A stretch of DNA of 49,121 nt from Acetivibrio sp. MSJd-27 (GCF_018918095.1 NZ_JAHLPV010000017.1:1-49121), one strand, 5' to 3'; counted from the stretch's first letter, positions 17,412 to 24,804 are shown. Notes: generated from the sequence alone by a model not told the origin. Translations and numbers: made by a program.

Positions 17412-17750
17412 ATGCAAATCGTATTTGAAACAAATGGTACAACCCTCGTTGCAAAGCTATACGGAGAGTTGGATCATCATTCCGCATCGGGAATCCGGGA
17501 GAAGGTAGATCTGAAACTGACAAGCGGTATTTACCACTGTTTGATTTTTGATTTTGAAAATCTGACCTTTATGGACAGTTCCGGGATCGGTGTTATCATG
17601 GGAAGAGTAAAAAATATGGCAGTGGTAGGCGGAAAGGTATCCGTAGCCAATCCGAATCCTAATGTAGAAAAAATGCTTCATATGGGCGGACTTGACAAGT
17701 ATATTTCAATATTGAAGAAAGAGGACAGCTTCAAAGGAGGTATGAGATAA
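17412..17750 (+). CDS. spoIIAA: anti-sigma F factor antagonist SpoIIAA
   Basis: A 112-residue STAS-domain protein. The phosphorylation site is in FMDSSGIGVIMGR, with Ser57 matching the serine that SpoIIAB phosphorylates; dephosphorylated SpoIIAA releases sigma-F from SpoIIAB in the forespore. A strong AAGGAGG site lies before the ATG. First gene of the three-gene operon spoIIAA-spoIIAB-sigF, with one base between it and the next gene. Confidence 0.96.
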   Translation: MQIVFETNGTTLVAKLYGELDHHSASGIREKVDLKLTSGIYHCLIFDFENLTFMDSSGIGVIMGRVKNMAVVGGKVSVANPNPNVEKMLHMGGLDKYISILKKEDSFKGGMR

Positions 17751-17751
17751 G

Positions 17752-18186
17752 ATGAATATTTTAAACGAAATGAAAGTTGAATTTTTGAGCAAATCCAGTA
17801 ACGAATCCTTTGCGCGGATTACTGCGTCCGCATTTATCGCACAGCTGGATCCCAATATCGAAGAGATGAGCGATGTCAAGACCGCGGTATCTGAGGCAGT
17901 GACCAATGCAATCATTCATGGATACAAAAATGCGGTTGGCGTGGTTACAATGATGATAAGGATATTTGAAGACCGCTGCGTTGAAATTACGATTTTAGAT
18001 AAAGGTGCAGGTATTGCAGATGTAGATGAAGCCAGAACGCCGCTTTTTACCACCTGTGACGGCGAGGAGCGTTCAGGGATGGGATTTACCGTAATGGAAA
18101 CCTTTATGGATCAAGTGGAGGTTTTTTCTGCATTATCCGAAGGGACAAAGGTTGTCATGAGAAAAACATTTGCAAAGGGCAATTGA
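17752..18186 (+). CDS. spoIIAB: anti-sigma F factor / serine kinase SpoIIAB
   Basis: A 144-residue GHKL-fold kinase that holds sigma-F inactive and phosphorylates SpoIIAA. The N box SEAVTNAIIHGY is at residues 47-58, the G1 box DKGAGI at 83-88 and the G2-type SGMGF at 108-112. It starts one base after spoIIAA and its end lies just before the sigF ATG. Length is normal. Confidence 0.96.
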   Translation: MNILNEMKVEFLSKSSNESFARITASAFIAQLDPNIEEMSDVKTAVSEAVTNAIIHGYKNAVGVVTMMIRIFEDRCVEITILDKGAGIADVDEARTPLFTTCDGEERSGMGFTVMETFMDQVEVFSALSEGTKVVMRKTFAKGN

Positions 18187-18187
18187 T

Positions 18188-18934
18188 ATGGTACATACAA
18201 TAGAATGTGGCAGCCCGGACATGACAGAGCTTTTAAGAAAAGCAAAAGATGGGAACGAGGCGGCGTTAGAATGTTTTTTAGACTGCAACACTGGTTTGGT
18301 GTGCAGTATCGCCAAAAAATTTTATAACCGCGGTGTTGATGCGGAGGATATCCATCAATTAGGCATGATGGGACTTTTAAAGGCGGTTCGGAAATTTGAT
18401 TTCAGTTATGAGGTGAAATTTTCCACCTATGCAGTTCCTATGATTATGGGAGAAATTAAGCGCTTTCTGCGCGATGACGGGACGATCAAAGTTTCAAGAA
18501 GTTTAAAAGAACTGGCAGTCAGGGCGAAGTACGCCATTGAAAAAATGGAAAAAGAGACAGGAAGGCATCCTACTGTCTATCAGCTTGCAGAGGAAATGGG
18601 AGTAGATGCGGAAGAACTTATCTGTGCACTGAATGCGGTGGAAAAGCCGGATTCCATAGACGCTTCTGTGGGAGACGATGAAAGCCTGCGTTTGATTGAT
18701 AAAATTGAGGATAAAAGCCTTGGAACAGAGGAAGAATTAATCGATAAAATCACATTGAAAGAGATGATAAGAGAACTGGAAAAAAGGGAACGTCAGATTA
18801 TTATACTTCGCTACTTTCAAGGAAAAACGCAGCAGGTTATTGCTTCTATGCTGGGGATATCACAGGTTCAGGTTTCACGAATAGAGAAAAAGGTACTGTT
18901 GAAAATGCGCGAAAAATTGAATGGAGGCCGTTGA
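18188..18934 (+). CDS. sigF: RNA polymerase sigma-F factor
   Basis: A 248-residue sporulation sigma factor for early forespore genes. Region 2 is visible in GLVCSIAKKFYNRGVDAEDIHQLGMMGLLKAVRKFD and region 4 in LEKRERQIIILRYF with the helix-turn-helix KTQQVIASMLGISQVQVSRIEKK. I choose the ATG at 18188, one base after the spoIIAB stop, with AAAGGG eight bases upstream, rather than an in-frame TTG at 18170. Sigma-G shares much of this pattern, but the operon position settles sigma-F. Confidence 0.95.
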   Translation: MVHTIECGSPDMTELLRKAKDGNEAALECFLDCNTGLVCSIAKKFYNRGVDAEDIHQLGMMGLLKAVRKFDFSYEVKFSTYAVPMIMGEIKRFLRDDGTIKVSRSLKELAVRAKYAIEKMEKETGRHPTVYQLAEEMGVDAEELICALNAVEKPDSIDASVGDDESLRLIDKIEDKSLGTEEELIDKITLKEMIRELEKRERQIIILRYFQGKTQQVIASMLGISQVQVSRIEKKVLLKMREKLNGGR

Positions 18935-18944
18935 AAAGAAAGAT

Positions 18945-18978
18945 TGGTTTCACATTCGGTTCGACTCTCCAATGCTTA
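18945..18978. repeat. relic end of the MITE-like element
   Basis: The sequence GTTCGACTCTCCAATGCT at 18959-18976, followed by TA, matches the terminal inverted repeat of the element at 33565-33842 with two differences, and the preceding GGTTTCACATTCG resembles its interior. Only one end is visible, just behind sigF. Confidence 0.55.
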
Positions 18979-19054
18979 AGACGAGTTTCTTTCACTTTCT
19001 TTTTTTGTTGACATATGATGTTATTGAGAAATTAGCTTTATTTGCAGTTAGAAG

Positions 19055-19150
19055 ATTATAATGAAAGCTGTCCGCCGTCTCTCCAGGCGGCTAATAAGCA
19101 CTTTCTTTTTTAGCGGGAGATTACACTCCCGCTGAATCGTTGGATAACGG
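19055..19150. repeat. dispersed hairpin-rich intergenic repeat, copy 1
   Basis: Two hairpins in series: CCGCC/GGCGG (19072-19090) and AGCGGGAG/CTCCCGCT (19112-19119 with 19126-19133), followed by GAATCGTTGGATAACGG. The same order, hairpin, hairpin, then a GTTGAATGACGG-like tail, recurs at about 30455 and 37842. Confidence 0.7.
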
Positions 19151-19230
19151 AGAAAGTTTTTACTGAATAATCAATATTTTCTGAAACAGAAAAGAGAATT
19201 TCTCCAACAATCATAACTGAGGTGTGAAAT

Positions 19231-20010
19231 GTGAAAAATTTTTTCGACTATAATTCGAATAGAGTAGGCGGGGATGATAACTGGTGGGATGCCTATTTTG
19301 CCCAGGAATCATTTGAAGAGCAAGATTGTTCCTGGTCGGATCATAGATGCCGTCCTTGTCCATCACCATGTCCGTCACATTGCAATGATGGATGTTGCTG
19401 TAGAGGTTGGCGGGGTGCAACCGGTCCGACTGGTCCTACTGGCGCAACGGGAGCAACAGGATCTACCGGTCCTACTGGGGCAACAGGAGCAACAGGCGCT
19501 ACTGGAGCAACAGGCGCAACTGGAACTTGCACTTGTCCTTGTGACAATGGAGAACGTATTACAAATGGTGGTATGGAAGCAGTCAGTAATAATCGTCCAA
19601 GCGGCTGGCAATTTGTCAACCAAAACGGTATTTCTTCCGAATCTGCTCAAGGACGTGTCCATTCTGGAAATTATTCGGTTAACATGAAAGATAATACAGA
19701 GTTATCACAGAGAATAGAAGGGGTTCCTGGCGGCTGTTTCTATCAGCTTTCTTTCTTTGCCAGAGGGGAAGGCGCACAGGTTGGCTTAACTGCGCGGGTT
19801 ACTTTTGTGACCCCAACCCAGCAGATTACAGGCGGTACTTTGACAATCCGTCAACAAGATATGCCTAACAGCAATCGTGATTTCGGTTTTTATAAGATCA
19901 ACACTTCTGCTGCCCCTGCAAATACAACCGCTGTTATTATAACTTTTGTTGTAGATGCCAGTGGTCAGCAATCTATGGATTTGGATGATGTATCTTTCAC
20001 AAATCTATAG
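19231..20010 (+). CDS. collagen-like repeat protein, probable spore-surface (BclA-type) protein
   Basis: A 259-residue protein beginning with GTG at 19231 after GAGGTGTG. Residues 1-60 are acidic, then very Cys-rich (eight Cys between 33 and 57). Residues 62-97 are twelve Gly-X-Thr triplets (mostly GAT and GPT), the threonine-rich collagen form used in exosporium filaments. A second Cys cluster follows at 100-104, then a 150-residue beta-sandwich resembling the NTTRR-F1/carbohydrate-binding-like fold ([22 protein letters not shown]). There is no signal peptide, as expected for a protein placed on the spore from the mother cell. It follows sigF but is separated by about 300 bases of repeats, so it is probably transcribed on its own. 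Confidence 0.8.
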   Translation: MKNFFDYNSNRVGGDDNWWDAYFAQESFEEQDCSWSDHRCRPCPSPCPSHCNDGCCCRGWRGATGPTGPTGATGATGSTGPTGATGATGATGATGATGTCTCPCDNGERITNGGMEAVSNNRPSGWQFVNQNGISSESAQGRVHSGNYSVNMKDNTELSQRIEGVPGGCFYQLSFFARGEGAQVGLTARVTFVTPTQQITGGTLTIRQQDMPNSNRDFGFYKINTSAAPANTTAVIITFVVDASGQQSMDLDDVSFTNL

Positions 20011-20084
20011 TGAAAGATATATTTATTGCCTGGTTAATCTATCCCATGCATCTATTGTGTGATTAGGCGCCTAATTTTAGTATG

Positions 20085-20160
20085 CCCACACTGGGAGATT
20101 GGACCGCTTGAAGATTAGCTTTTGAAATGCAAAAGTGTTTTCATCTTATGATAATAATAG
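20085..20160. repeat. dispersed intergenic repeat, copy 2 (tail module)
   Basis: The core CTTTTGAAATGCAAAAG followed by a TTTTCATCTTATGATAATAATAG tail (positions 20117-20160) matches the tail at 37970-38010 and, less closely, those at 26338-26424 and 27980-28066. Slightly upstream, ATTAGGCGCCTAAT (20062-20075) is a perfect 14-bp palindrome of unknown meaning. Confidence 0.5.
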
Positions 20161-20161
20161 A

Positions 20162-20195
20162 AATGACACAGCCTTTGCGCTGTGTCATTGTTTTT
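20162..20195 (+). terminator. intrinsic terminator after the collagen-like gene
   Basis: Perfect arms AATGACACAGC (20162-20172) and GCTGTGTCATT (20179-20189) with a 6-nt loop, then G and five T. Confidence 0.8.
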
Positions 20196-20278
20196 CCATA
20201 GAAAATCGCGGTGTTAAATACTGAGTTTTCAGAATTTCAGCGCAATTTTTCAACATAGAATGGGAGGAAGAGGGAGCA

Positions 20279-20350
20279 ATGAAAGGAAAATTTTGTTTTA
20301 TAACCTTGCTCATATGTTCTCCTGCTTCTGTAAAAGCAAGCGGACTATGA
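20279..20350 (+). CDS. possible 23-residue peptide gene
   Basis: An ATG preceded by GGGAGGAAGAGGG opens a 24-codon frame with a basic start and hydrophobic middle (MKGKFCFITLLICSP), like a truncated signal sequence. The purine-rich ribosome binding site is the only support. It may be a real small peptide, the broken start of a lost secreted gene, or chance. Apart from this, the repeat and terminator to its left and the tRNA promoter to its right, the gap 20011-20439 shows nothing else. Confidence 0.25.
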   Translation: MKGKFCFITLLICSPASVKASGL

Positions 20351-20391
20351 TTCAGGACAAGAAAAAAATTTCAATATTTTTCTGAATTATA

Positions 20392-20420
20392 TTGCATTCA
20401 TTTAAAATATGTGTTAAAAT
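20392..20420 (+). promoter_or_regulatory. promoter of the tRNA pair
   Basis: TTGCAT at 20392-20397, a 17-bp spacer and TAAAAT at 20415-20420, 20 bases before the tRNA-Glu gene. Confidence 0.6.
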
Positions 20421-20439
20421 AATATCCGTAATGAAGCAT

Positions 20440-20514
20440 GGCCCATTGGTCAAGTGGTTAAGACGTCACCCTCTCACGGTGAAATCAGGGGTTCGACTCC
20501 CCTATGGGTCACCA
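20440..20514 (+). tRNA. tRNA-Glu (CTC)
   Basis: A complete cloverleaf of 75 bases with encoded CCA: acceptor GGCCCAT pairs with ATGGGTC, the anticodon stem TCACC/GGTGA holds the loop with CTC, and the T loop is GTTCGACTC. Encoded 3' CCA is at 20512-20514. A hairpin with a T run (20522-20551) follows, partly separating it from the next tRNA. Confidence 0.95.
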
Positions 20515-20521
20515 TCTTTTC

Positions 20522-20551
20522 ATAAGAGCTGGAATACCCGCTCTTATTTTT
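20522..20551 (+). terminator. terminator-like hairpin between the two tRNAs
   Basis: ATAAGAGC (20522-20529) pairs with GCTCTTAT (20540-20547) and is followed by T residues. The tRNA-Arg begins three bases later, so this could be a partial terminator or a processing signal. Confidence 0.6.
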
Positions 20552-20553
20552 AT

Positions 20554-20630
20554 GTGCCCGTAGCCCAGCTGGATAGAGCGCAAGACTCCGACTCTTGAGG
20601 CCGCAGGTTCGAATCCTGTCGGGCACGCCA
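20554..20630 (+). tRNA. tRNA-Arg (CCG)
   Basis: A 77-base cloverleaf with encoded CCA: acceptor GTGCCCG pairs with CGGGCAC, anticodon stem CAAGA/TCTTG with CCG in the loop, T arm CGCAGGTTCGAATCCTGT. It probably shares the promoter of the upstream tRNA-Glu. Confidence 0.95.
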
Positions 20631-20632
20631 TC

Positions 20633-20660
20633 AAAAAGCACTTCTTTGGAAGTGCTTTTT
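20633..20660 (+). terminator. intrinsic terminator after tRNA-Arg
   Basis: Perfect arms AAAAAGCACTTC and GAAGTGCTTTTT around a 4-nt loop, starting two bases after the tRNA 3' end. Confidence 0.85.
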
Positions 20661-20890
20661 TCAATGAAATTCGCCTGTGGAGAGGGAAATGTGTTTTCGC
20701 CATATGAATAATAGCTAAGAAATGAAATATTTGCTGAACATCTTCATCTCCCATTGACTGATATGATATATATGACAAATTCCCTGTCGGTCATTATAAA
20801 ATTTTTTGCTGTTACACAAAGTAAAATAAAATTCACCTTTTTATATTTGTTTCATAAAAAGGCTCGTATCTATATTGTTTTCTCCTTTAT

Positions 20891-21094
20891 TTAACGTTTT
20901 TTTAACTCTTCATCATTGATCAAAAAATCAATAGACACATTAAAATATTTAGAAAGCTTATTTAACATGTCAAGACTCGGTTCACGTCTGCCATTTTCAT
21001 AATATGATAGGGCCTCTCTTGATATATTTAAGTCCAATGCTACTTTTAATTGTTTCAAATTTTTTTCTTTTCGTATTATTTTTAAACCTTTCAT
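20891..21094 (-). CDS. XRE family helix-turn-helix regulator
   Basis: A 67-residue Cro/CI-type DNA-binding protein: a helix-turn-helix in LKQLKVALDLNISREALSYYENGRREPS followed by LDMLNKLSKYFNVSIDFLI, the standard layout of small XRE repressors. I set the ATG at 21094 because AAGAGGTG lies just upstream; the frame is open six codons further. It is divergent from the zinc-ribbon membrane gene starting near 21164 and may regulate it. Short XRE proteins of this kind also act in toxin-antitoxin or mobile regions, but no toxin is visible here. Confidence 0.85.
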   Translation of the reverse strand: MKGLKIIRKEKNLKQLKVALDLNISREALSYYENGRREPSLDMLNKLSKYFNVSIDFLINDEELKKR

Positions 21095-21163
21095 AAAAAC
21101 ACCTCTTGACACAATTGTAACAATATGTTACTAAATATATTTTGTGAGTAGATAAGGGGGGGG

Positions 21164-21502
21164 ATTGTAAAATTTTGCCAACAATGCGGAGCAGAAATTC
21201 ATGATCAGGCAATTCTATGTACGAAATGTGGATGTGCTGTTTCGCCAGAGAAAGTAGGCAAAGAAAACGGTGGAAAAGATGGACTTGCAGTAGCAAGTAA
21301 GATTTTTTTAATCTTAGGTTGTATATTACAGGGGTGGCTACTTATCCCTCTTGCTTGGTGCCTGCCAATCACAATTTCAATTTGTGGAAAAATGAAGAGA
21401 GATGAGCCAACTGGATCAGGCTTAAAAGTGTGTGCCTTATTATTTGTTAATCTTATCGGTGGAATCTTACTGCTTTGCCGTTCAGACAATTGTAAAGGGT
21501 AA
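21164..21502 (+). CDS. zinc-ribbon membrane protein with no standard start codon
   Basis: An open frame of 112 codons. It opens with a treble-clef zinc ribbon (KFCQQCGAEI, then LCTKCG; Cys5, Cys8, Cys19, Cys22) and continues with two hydrophobic segments (about 46-78 and 90-108), the common zinc-ribbon-plus-membrane architecture of Firmicutes. Such proteins normally begin M-K-F-C, but here the codons are ATT GTA AAA TTT TGC and no ATG, GTG or TTG occurs between the upstream stop TAG and the ribbon. ATT directly follows a run of eight G that could serve as ribosome binding site. Options are a rare ATT start (known for infC), a sequencing error in the G run, or a gene that has lost its start. 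Divergent from the XRE gene. Confidence 0.6.
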   Translation: MVKFCQQCGAEIHDQAILCTKCGCAVSPEKVGKENGGKDGLAVASKIFLILGCILQGWLLIPLAWCLPITISICGKMKRDEPTGSGLKVCALLFVNLIGGILLLCRSDNCKG

Positions 21503-21711
21503 AACTCAATTATGGGTCGACAAGACTTGTTTTATTATGACAAAAGTAGAGTTTTTACACCTTTGACATTATATGTAATTATATGTATAATAATTATACA
21601 ACCATATACAACAAAATATCTTATGGGAGGTAAGCAGACGAAAAAATGTGGTAAGTTTTTCTTGGAAGAGCTAATATGTTTTGCACATTACAAAGAGTTC
21701 ATACGAATTTT

Positions 21712-21745
21712 AAAAAGACGCTGTTTTAAGGCAGCGTCTTTTTTT
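21712..21745 (+). terminator. intrinsic terminator downstream of the zinc-ribbon gene
   Basis: Perfect 12-bp arms AAAAAGACGCTG (21712-21723) and CAGCGTCTTTTT (21732-21743) around an 8-nt loop. I see no convincing gene between 21503 and this hairpin. Confidence 0.8.
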
Positions 21746-21838
21746 ATAACATGGGAAGCGGCATGGAATCATACGCAGTTTCGTGTTTCAAGAACAGAGT
21801 GCCAAGTACGTCTGCGTTTTTCGAAAAGAAAGATTTTT
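21745..21838. repeat. dispersed intergenic repeat, inverted copy
   Basis: On the minus strand this reads CGAAAAACGCAGACG, a CACTCTGTTCTTGAAACACG block and a GATTCCATGCCGCTTCCCATGTTAT block, the same order as the plus-strand copy at 28082-28160 with scattered differences. It lies between a plus-strand terminator and the end of the minus-strand amidase gene. Confidence 0.6.
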
Positions 21839-21861
21839 TTATCGTCTGGAATTCTAAGAAA

Positions 21862-22593
21862 CTAATTTTCATCTGTCAGAATCACTTTATTTTCATTGCC
21901 GATCCATTCAACATTTTTATCAAGCAAAGCTGCAATTTGTCGTACCTTTACATAGGTGGTATCATTATAAAGATAACCGGTTATTTGCTTTCCTTGATAT
22001 TCTACTGTGACGACTTCATTGTCTACGGTATCCTGCTTTTGAATACCTAAATAGCCTAATATTCCATCAGCAATTGCATTGGCGAATTCCTGCTGCTGGT
22101 TCATCAATTTCCATTCATCTGTTTCATTTGTGATAAATCCCATTTCGACAAGAACAGCAGGCATGTTGGTATTGCGCAATACATATAGGTTTTGTTCCTT
22201 CACTCCTCTGTCATACATTCCAAGCTGTTCAACAATATTGCGGTTGATGGAATAGGCTAATTGTTCCGCTTTGCCGCCTTTTGAGATGATGAGAGTTTCG
22301 GTTCCCTTAGCAGCCTCAGTTGTGTAACTGTTACAGTGCAGGGAAACAAAGTAATCTGCACCCCACTGGTTGGCGGAATCGACTCTGGCTTTTAAGCTGG
22401 AATTAACACTGCTTCCAAGATTATCTTCCAAATTGTTACGAGACATTTTTACCTCAATATAATTGGTTCTTAGAATATCACGAAGGCGGTATGCTACTTG
22501 AAAGGTGATGTCCTGTTCACGCGCATTTTTTCCATTTGCCCCTGTATCCCAACCGGAATAGTTGTGTCCCGGGTCAATAAAAATTTTGATCAT
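21862..22593 (-). CDS. N-acetylmuramoyl-L-alanine amidase (Amidase_3) with C-terminal stalk-type domain
   Basis: A 243-residue zinc amidase that cuts the bond between N-acetylmuramic acid and the stem peptide. Zinc and catalytic residues are visible as His10 in DPGHN, Glu26, His86 in SLHCNS and Glu150 in VEMGFITN. Residues about 190-243 resemble one copper amine oxidase N-terminal-like (stalk) repeat: TTYVKVRQIAALLDKNVEW. I set the start at 22593 because AAGGAGA lies upstream and the enzyme fold begins at residue 2. No signal peptide precedes it, which fits mother-cell lytic amidases released at sporulation (CwlC-like) or phage-type lysins more than an exported enzyme. Confidence 0.9.
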   Translation of the reverse strand: MIKIFIDPGHNYSGWDTGANGKNAREQDITFQVAYRLRDILRTNYIEVKMSRNNLEDNLGSSVNSSLKARVDSANQWGADYFVSLHCNSYTTEAAKGTETLIISKGGKAEQLAYSINRNIVEQLGMYDRGVKEQNLYVLRNTNMPAVLVEMGFITNETDEWKLMNQQQEFANAIADGILGYLGIQKQDTVDNEVVTVEYQGKQITGYLYNDTTYVKVRQIAALLDKNVEWIGNENKVILTDEN

Positions 22594-22733
22594 GTTTTTT
22601 AATCTCCTTTTTTGACTGCATGTCCCTCTTAAGATGCTGTTCTCTGTTCTTATTCTATGCAGTGAATGGAAAATGTTGAACAAAGTGTATGAAAAAAATG
22701 TTTTTGCAGAAACTAGCTGCGAGGTGATATAAG

Positions 22734-22925
22734 ATGTTTGAAAAATCAAATTCATTTGCGCGGGAAGGACTCCATGCTTTGCTTTCCCAAAACAGCGAAG
22801 CACAGAAATATTTTAATTCCTTGCCTGATTATATCAGAGATATGATTGGAGAGAGGGCGGATAGTGTACAGTCGTTGGATGAATTGCATCGTTATGCAGA
22901 AAATCTTCTCGCAGGGGATAAATAG
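22734..22925 (+). CDS. small conserved-looking protein of unknown function
   Basis: A 63-residue acidic, helical protein with no membrane segment or cysteine (it contains LPDYIRDMIGERADS and LDELHRYAENLL). The GAGGTGATATAAG ribosome binding site and the strong terminator right after the stop support it as a real gene. It is divergent from the amidase gene with 140 bases between them. I do not recognise a named family. Confidence 0.7.
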   Translation: MFEKSNSFAREGLHALLSQNSEAQKYFNSLPDYIRDMIGERADSVQSLDELHRYAENLLAGDK

Positions 22926-22936
22926 CACCAAAAGAT

Positions 22937-22972
22937 AAAAAGTCTGCTATCCATATGGATGGCAGACTTTTT
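22937..22972 (+). terminator. intrinsic terminator after the 63-residue gene
   Basis: Arms of 16 positions with one mismatch (22937-22952 and 22957-22972) around ATAT, beginning with A5 and ending with T5, so it can act on both strands, also for the nitroreductase gene pointing toward it. Confidence 0.8.
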
Positions 22973-23072
22973 GATTATTATCATTTGCTATGGATTTGGT
23001 TTCTGTCTATAATTTGAATGCTATTCAATCGTGTAAAAATAAGGCTGTTGCCCAGAAGTGAAACGACAGCAA

Positions 23073-23603
23073 TCAAAATGTATTATACATAACGAGCTCT
23101 TCCAGCGGTCTGAACTCCGAATGTCCAGCGAATGGCTTTGCATCGGAGGCAGGATATCCCATCACAAGCAGGGCGACGGGTTCTATTTTATCCGGAATAT
23201 GAAACTCCGTTTTTATAGCTGCAGGATCAAAATGCATTACCCAAGTTGTACCCACACCAAGTGCTGTGGCTTCTAGCATCATATGTGTGGTGACGATACT
23301 TGCGTCAATTTCACCGCAGGTTTTGCCATCATATTTCCTCACCCAGCATTCCGCTTTATTATAACATATGAGTATTGCAGTGGGAGCGTTAAAATGGCAC
23401 TTCGTACATTTGCGCAGTTTTGCAACCGCTTCCTCATTATTAATGACAAGAAGCCGCTGGGGCTGAAGATTACAGCCTGTAGGAGCCAAATGCCCTGCCT
23501 TTAAAATGAGATCAATGGTTTCCTGTGCCAGGGGCTGTGTGGTAAAACTGCGCACGGAGTACCGCTCCGCTGCCAACTTTAAAAAGTCAATGTTCATATT
23601 CAT
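23073..23603 (-). CDS. nitroreductase family protein
   Basis: A 176-residue FMN-dependent oxidoreductase of the nitroreductase fold. Landmarks are RYSVRSFTTQPL with the FMN-phosphate arginines at 14 and 18, AGHLAPTGCNLQPQRLLV with the flavin-binding stretch, and GVGTTWVMHFDP in the C-terminal half. Length is short but normal for the family. The start ATG has GAGGG upstream. Several cysteines (CTKCH) in the middle are uncommon; no iron-sulfur function is implied. Substrate unknown. It converges on the small gene at 22734. Confidence 0.9.
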   Translation of the reverse strand: MNMNIDFLKLAAERYSVRSFTTQPLAQETIDLILKAGHLAPTGCNLQPQRLLVINNEEAVAKLRKCTKCHFNAPTAILICYNKAECWVRKYDGKTCGEIDASIVTTHMMLEATALGVGTTWVMHFDPAAIKTEFHIPDKIEPVALLVMGYPASDAKPFAGHSEFRPLEELVMYNTF

Positions 23604-23877
23604 GTGATAACCCTCAATTCCATATTATTTTTATAACTCTGCTGAACATGTCCCTCACTTGTATAAATGTTTTATGATAACATTTGCCCCGCAAAAGTTT
23701 ATAATTTAAGTACTAGCTACAGAAAAGAACACAATACAACGGTAATTATTTAGATTCTCTTCAGAGATGTTTTGCTGTTTAAACGACTTTAAATGATATC
23801 ATATTTTCCGCTAATTATGACAGAAAGTTAAAAGCCTATCTATTTTTAGTATATTTCATTTTTTCTTCCAATTCAAG

Positions 23878-23906
23878 TTGTCTTTTTTGAAAATTTATAT
23901 TATAAT
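23878..23906 (+). promoter_or_regulatory. promoter of the 70-residue membrane gene
   Basis: TTGTCT at 23878-23883, a 17-bp spacer and TATAAT at 23901-23906, 42 bases before the ATG. The rest of the 345-base gap 23604-23948 is AT-rich and I see no other feature in it. Confidence 0.6.
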
Positions 23907-23948
23907 TTAAAATATAATAAAAATTATTAGATAAAAGGGGAGAACAAG

Positions 23949-24161
23949 ATGGAGAAAAATGTGGAACTATTTAAGAAGGAAGAAATGGCGGAGAACAGTA
24001 TAAGCCATTGTGAGAGCGAGCTGAGAAGGATCCTCTTAAAGCAGGCAAAAGATATTCAATCAATCAAGTGGTATCTCCGTTTTTTTGTTATATTGACAAT
24101 TCTCGCTTTGACTGGTGTGTTGACCGTCGCTTTAGCTGTTACCTATAAGTTTATGCAATGA
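23949..24161 (+). CDS. small single-pass membrane protein
   Basis: A 70-residue protein with an amphipathic charged N-terminal half (residues 1-42) and one C-terminal membrane helix (about 45-67, FFVILTILALTGVLTVALAV). The frame has its own promoter, an AAAAGGGGAG ribosome binding site and a terminator, so it is a complete monocistronic gene. No family is recognised. Confidence 0.7.
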   Translation: MEKNVELFKKEEMAENSISHCESELRRILLKQAKDIQSIKWYLRFFVILTILALTGVLTVALAVTYKFMQ

Positions 24162-24163
24162 TA

Positions 24164-24194
24164 ATAAAGCTGCCATGAGGGTGGCTTTATTTTT
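24164..24194 (+). terminator. intrinsic terminator after the 70-residue gene
   Basis: ATAAAGC (24164-24170) pairs with GCTTTAT (24184-24190), followed by TTTTTA. Confidence 0.6.
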
Positions 24195-24350
24195 ATAAAA
24201 TAGGAAATTGTGCGTAATTGCATTTTTCAGAATTGAAAACTTTTTTCAATAAGGGGCAAAGCACCGGAATGCAACGTTTCTATGGTAGATAGAAAAATGA
24301 AGTGGAACCCGCCGCCTAAGAGGTAGAAGACATTATATTATTTAAAATTA
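24193..24350. repeat. dispersed intergenic repeat, copy 3
   Basis: Contains ATAGGAAATTGTGCG, then AATAAGGGGCAAAGCACCGG, then an AGAAAAATGAAGTGGAACCC block leading to a CCGCC box. The second and third blocks recur in the same order at about 47862-47945, while the first is in opposite orientation there, so modules have been shuffled. Confidence 0.6.
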
Positions 24351-24446
24351 TTTTATCCCAGATTCGTTTGTATTTTTGCAAGCAGAGGACATACTATTCG
24401 CTGCAAGAAGGCATAGAAAAAGCACCATGCATTAACATGATGCTTT

Positions 24447-24531
24447 TGGTGCGAGGAATGGGACTTGAACCCACATGGTGTTAACCACACGCCCCTCAAA
24501 CGTGCGCGTCTGCCTATTCCGCCACCCTCGC
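24447..24531 (-). tRNA. tRNA-Leu (GAG)
   Basis: An 85-base class II tRNA on the minus strand with a long variable arm and encoded CCA. The acceptor GCGAGGG pairs with the TCCTCGC region, the anticodon stem CACGT/GCGTG encloses a loop with GAG, and the T loop contains GTTCAAGTC. Confidence 0.94.
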
Positions 24532-24714
24532 GTAACAAATATATTATACAGATAAAACATGAAAATGTCAATAATTATTTCACAAAAAGCGAAGAAATTT
24601 TTAACCTTAGAATATGGAGAGTGCGTTTTGCAGAGAAATAAAAGCAATGTTTGGAAAGAAGAGAAAAGATAATTCTAAAAATAAAAATAAAATTGTCGTA
24701 TTTTGCTAATTTGC

Positions 24715-24743
24715 TTTACAATTTTAATGAAAAGTTGTATAAT
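24715..24743 (+). promoter_or_regulatory. promoter of the APH-fold gene
   Basis: TTTACA at 24715-24720, a 17-bp spacer and TATAAT at 24738-24743, 61 bases before the ATG at 24805. Confidence 0.7.
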
Positions 24744-24804
24744 ATCTATAAAGAAATAAGTTGTTTCTTCTGACTGATACAAATTACTGCTAGGAGGTAT
24801 TCAT

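Noticed and set aside
19341-19662. Minus-strand frames with repeated Pro-Val or Cys-Ser-Cys patterns
   Set aside because: They are the complement of the Gly-X-Thr repeat DNA of the collagen-like gene.
20509-20778. An 89-codon minus-strand frame over the tRNA genes
   Set aside because: It is antisense to tRNA-Arg; the familiar 'ACPTGFEPAASRVG' string is the well-known false protein made from tRNA sequence.
21512-21865. A 117-codon plus-strand frame after the zinc-ribbon gene
   Set aside because: No ribosome binding site, and it crosses a perfect terminator hairpin and an inverted copy of the dispersed repeat.
24353-24647. Two minus-strand frames over tRNA-Leu
   Set aside because: Their core ('GGGIGRRARLRGVWLT', 'WRNRQTRTFEGRVV') is translated tRNA-Leu, a common annotation artefact.
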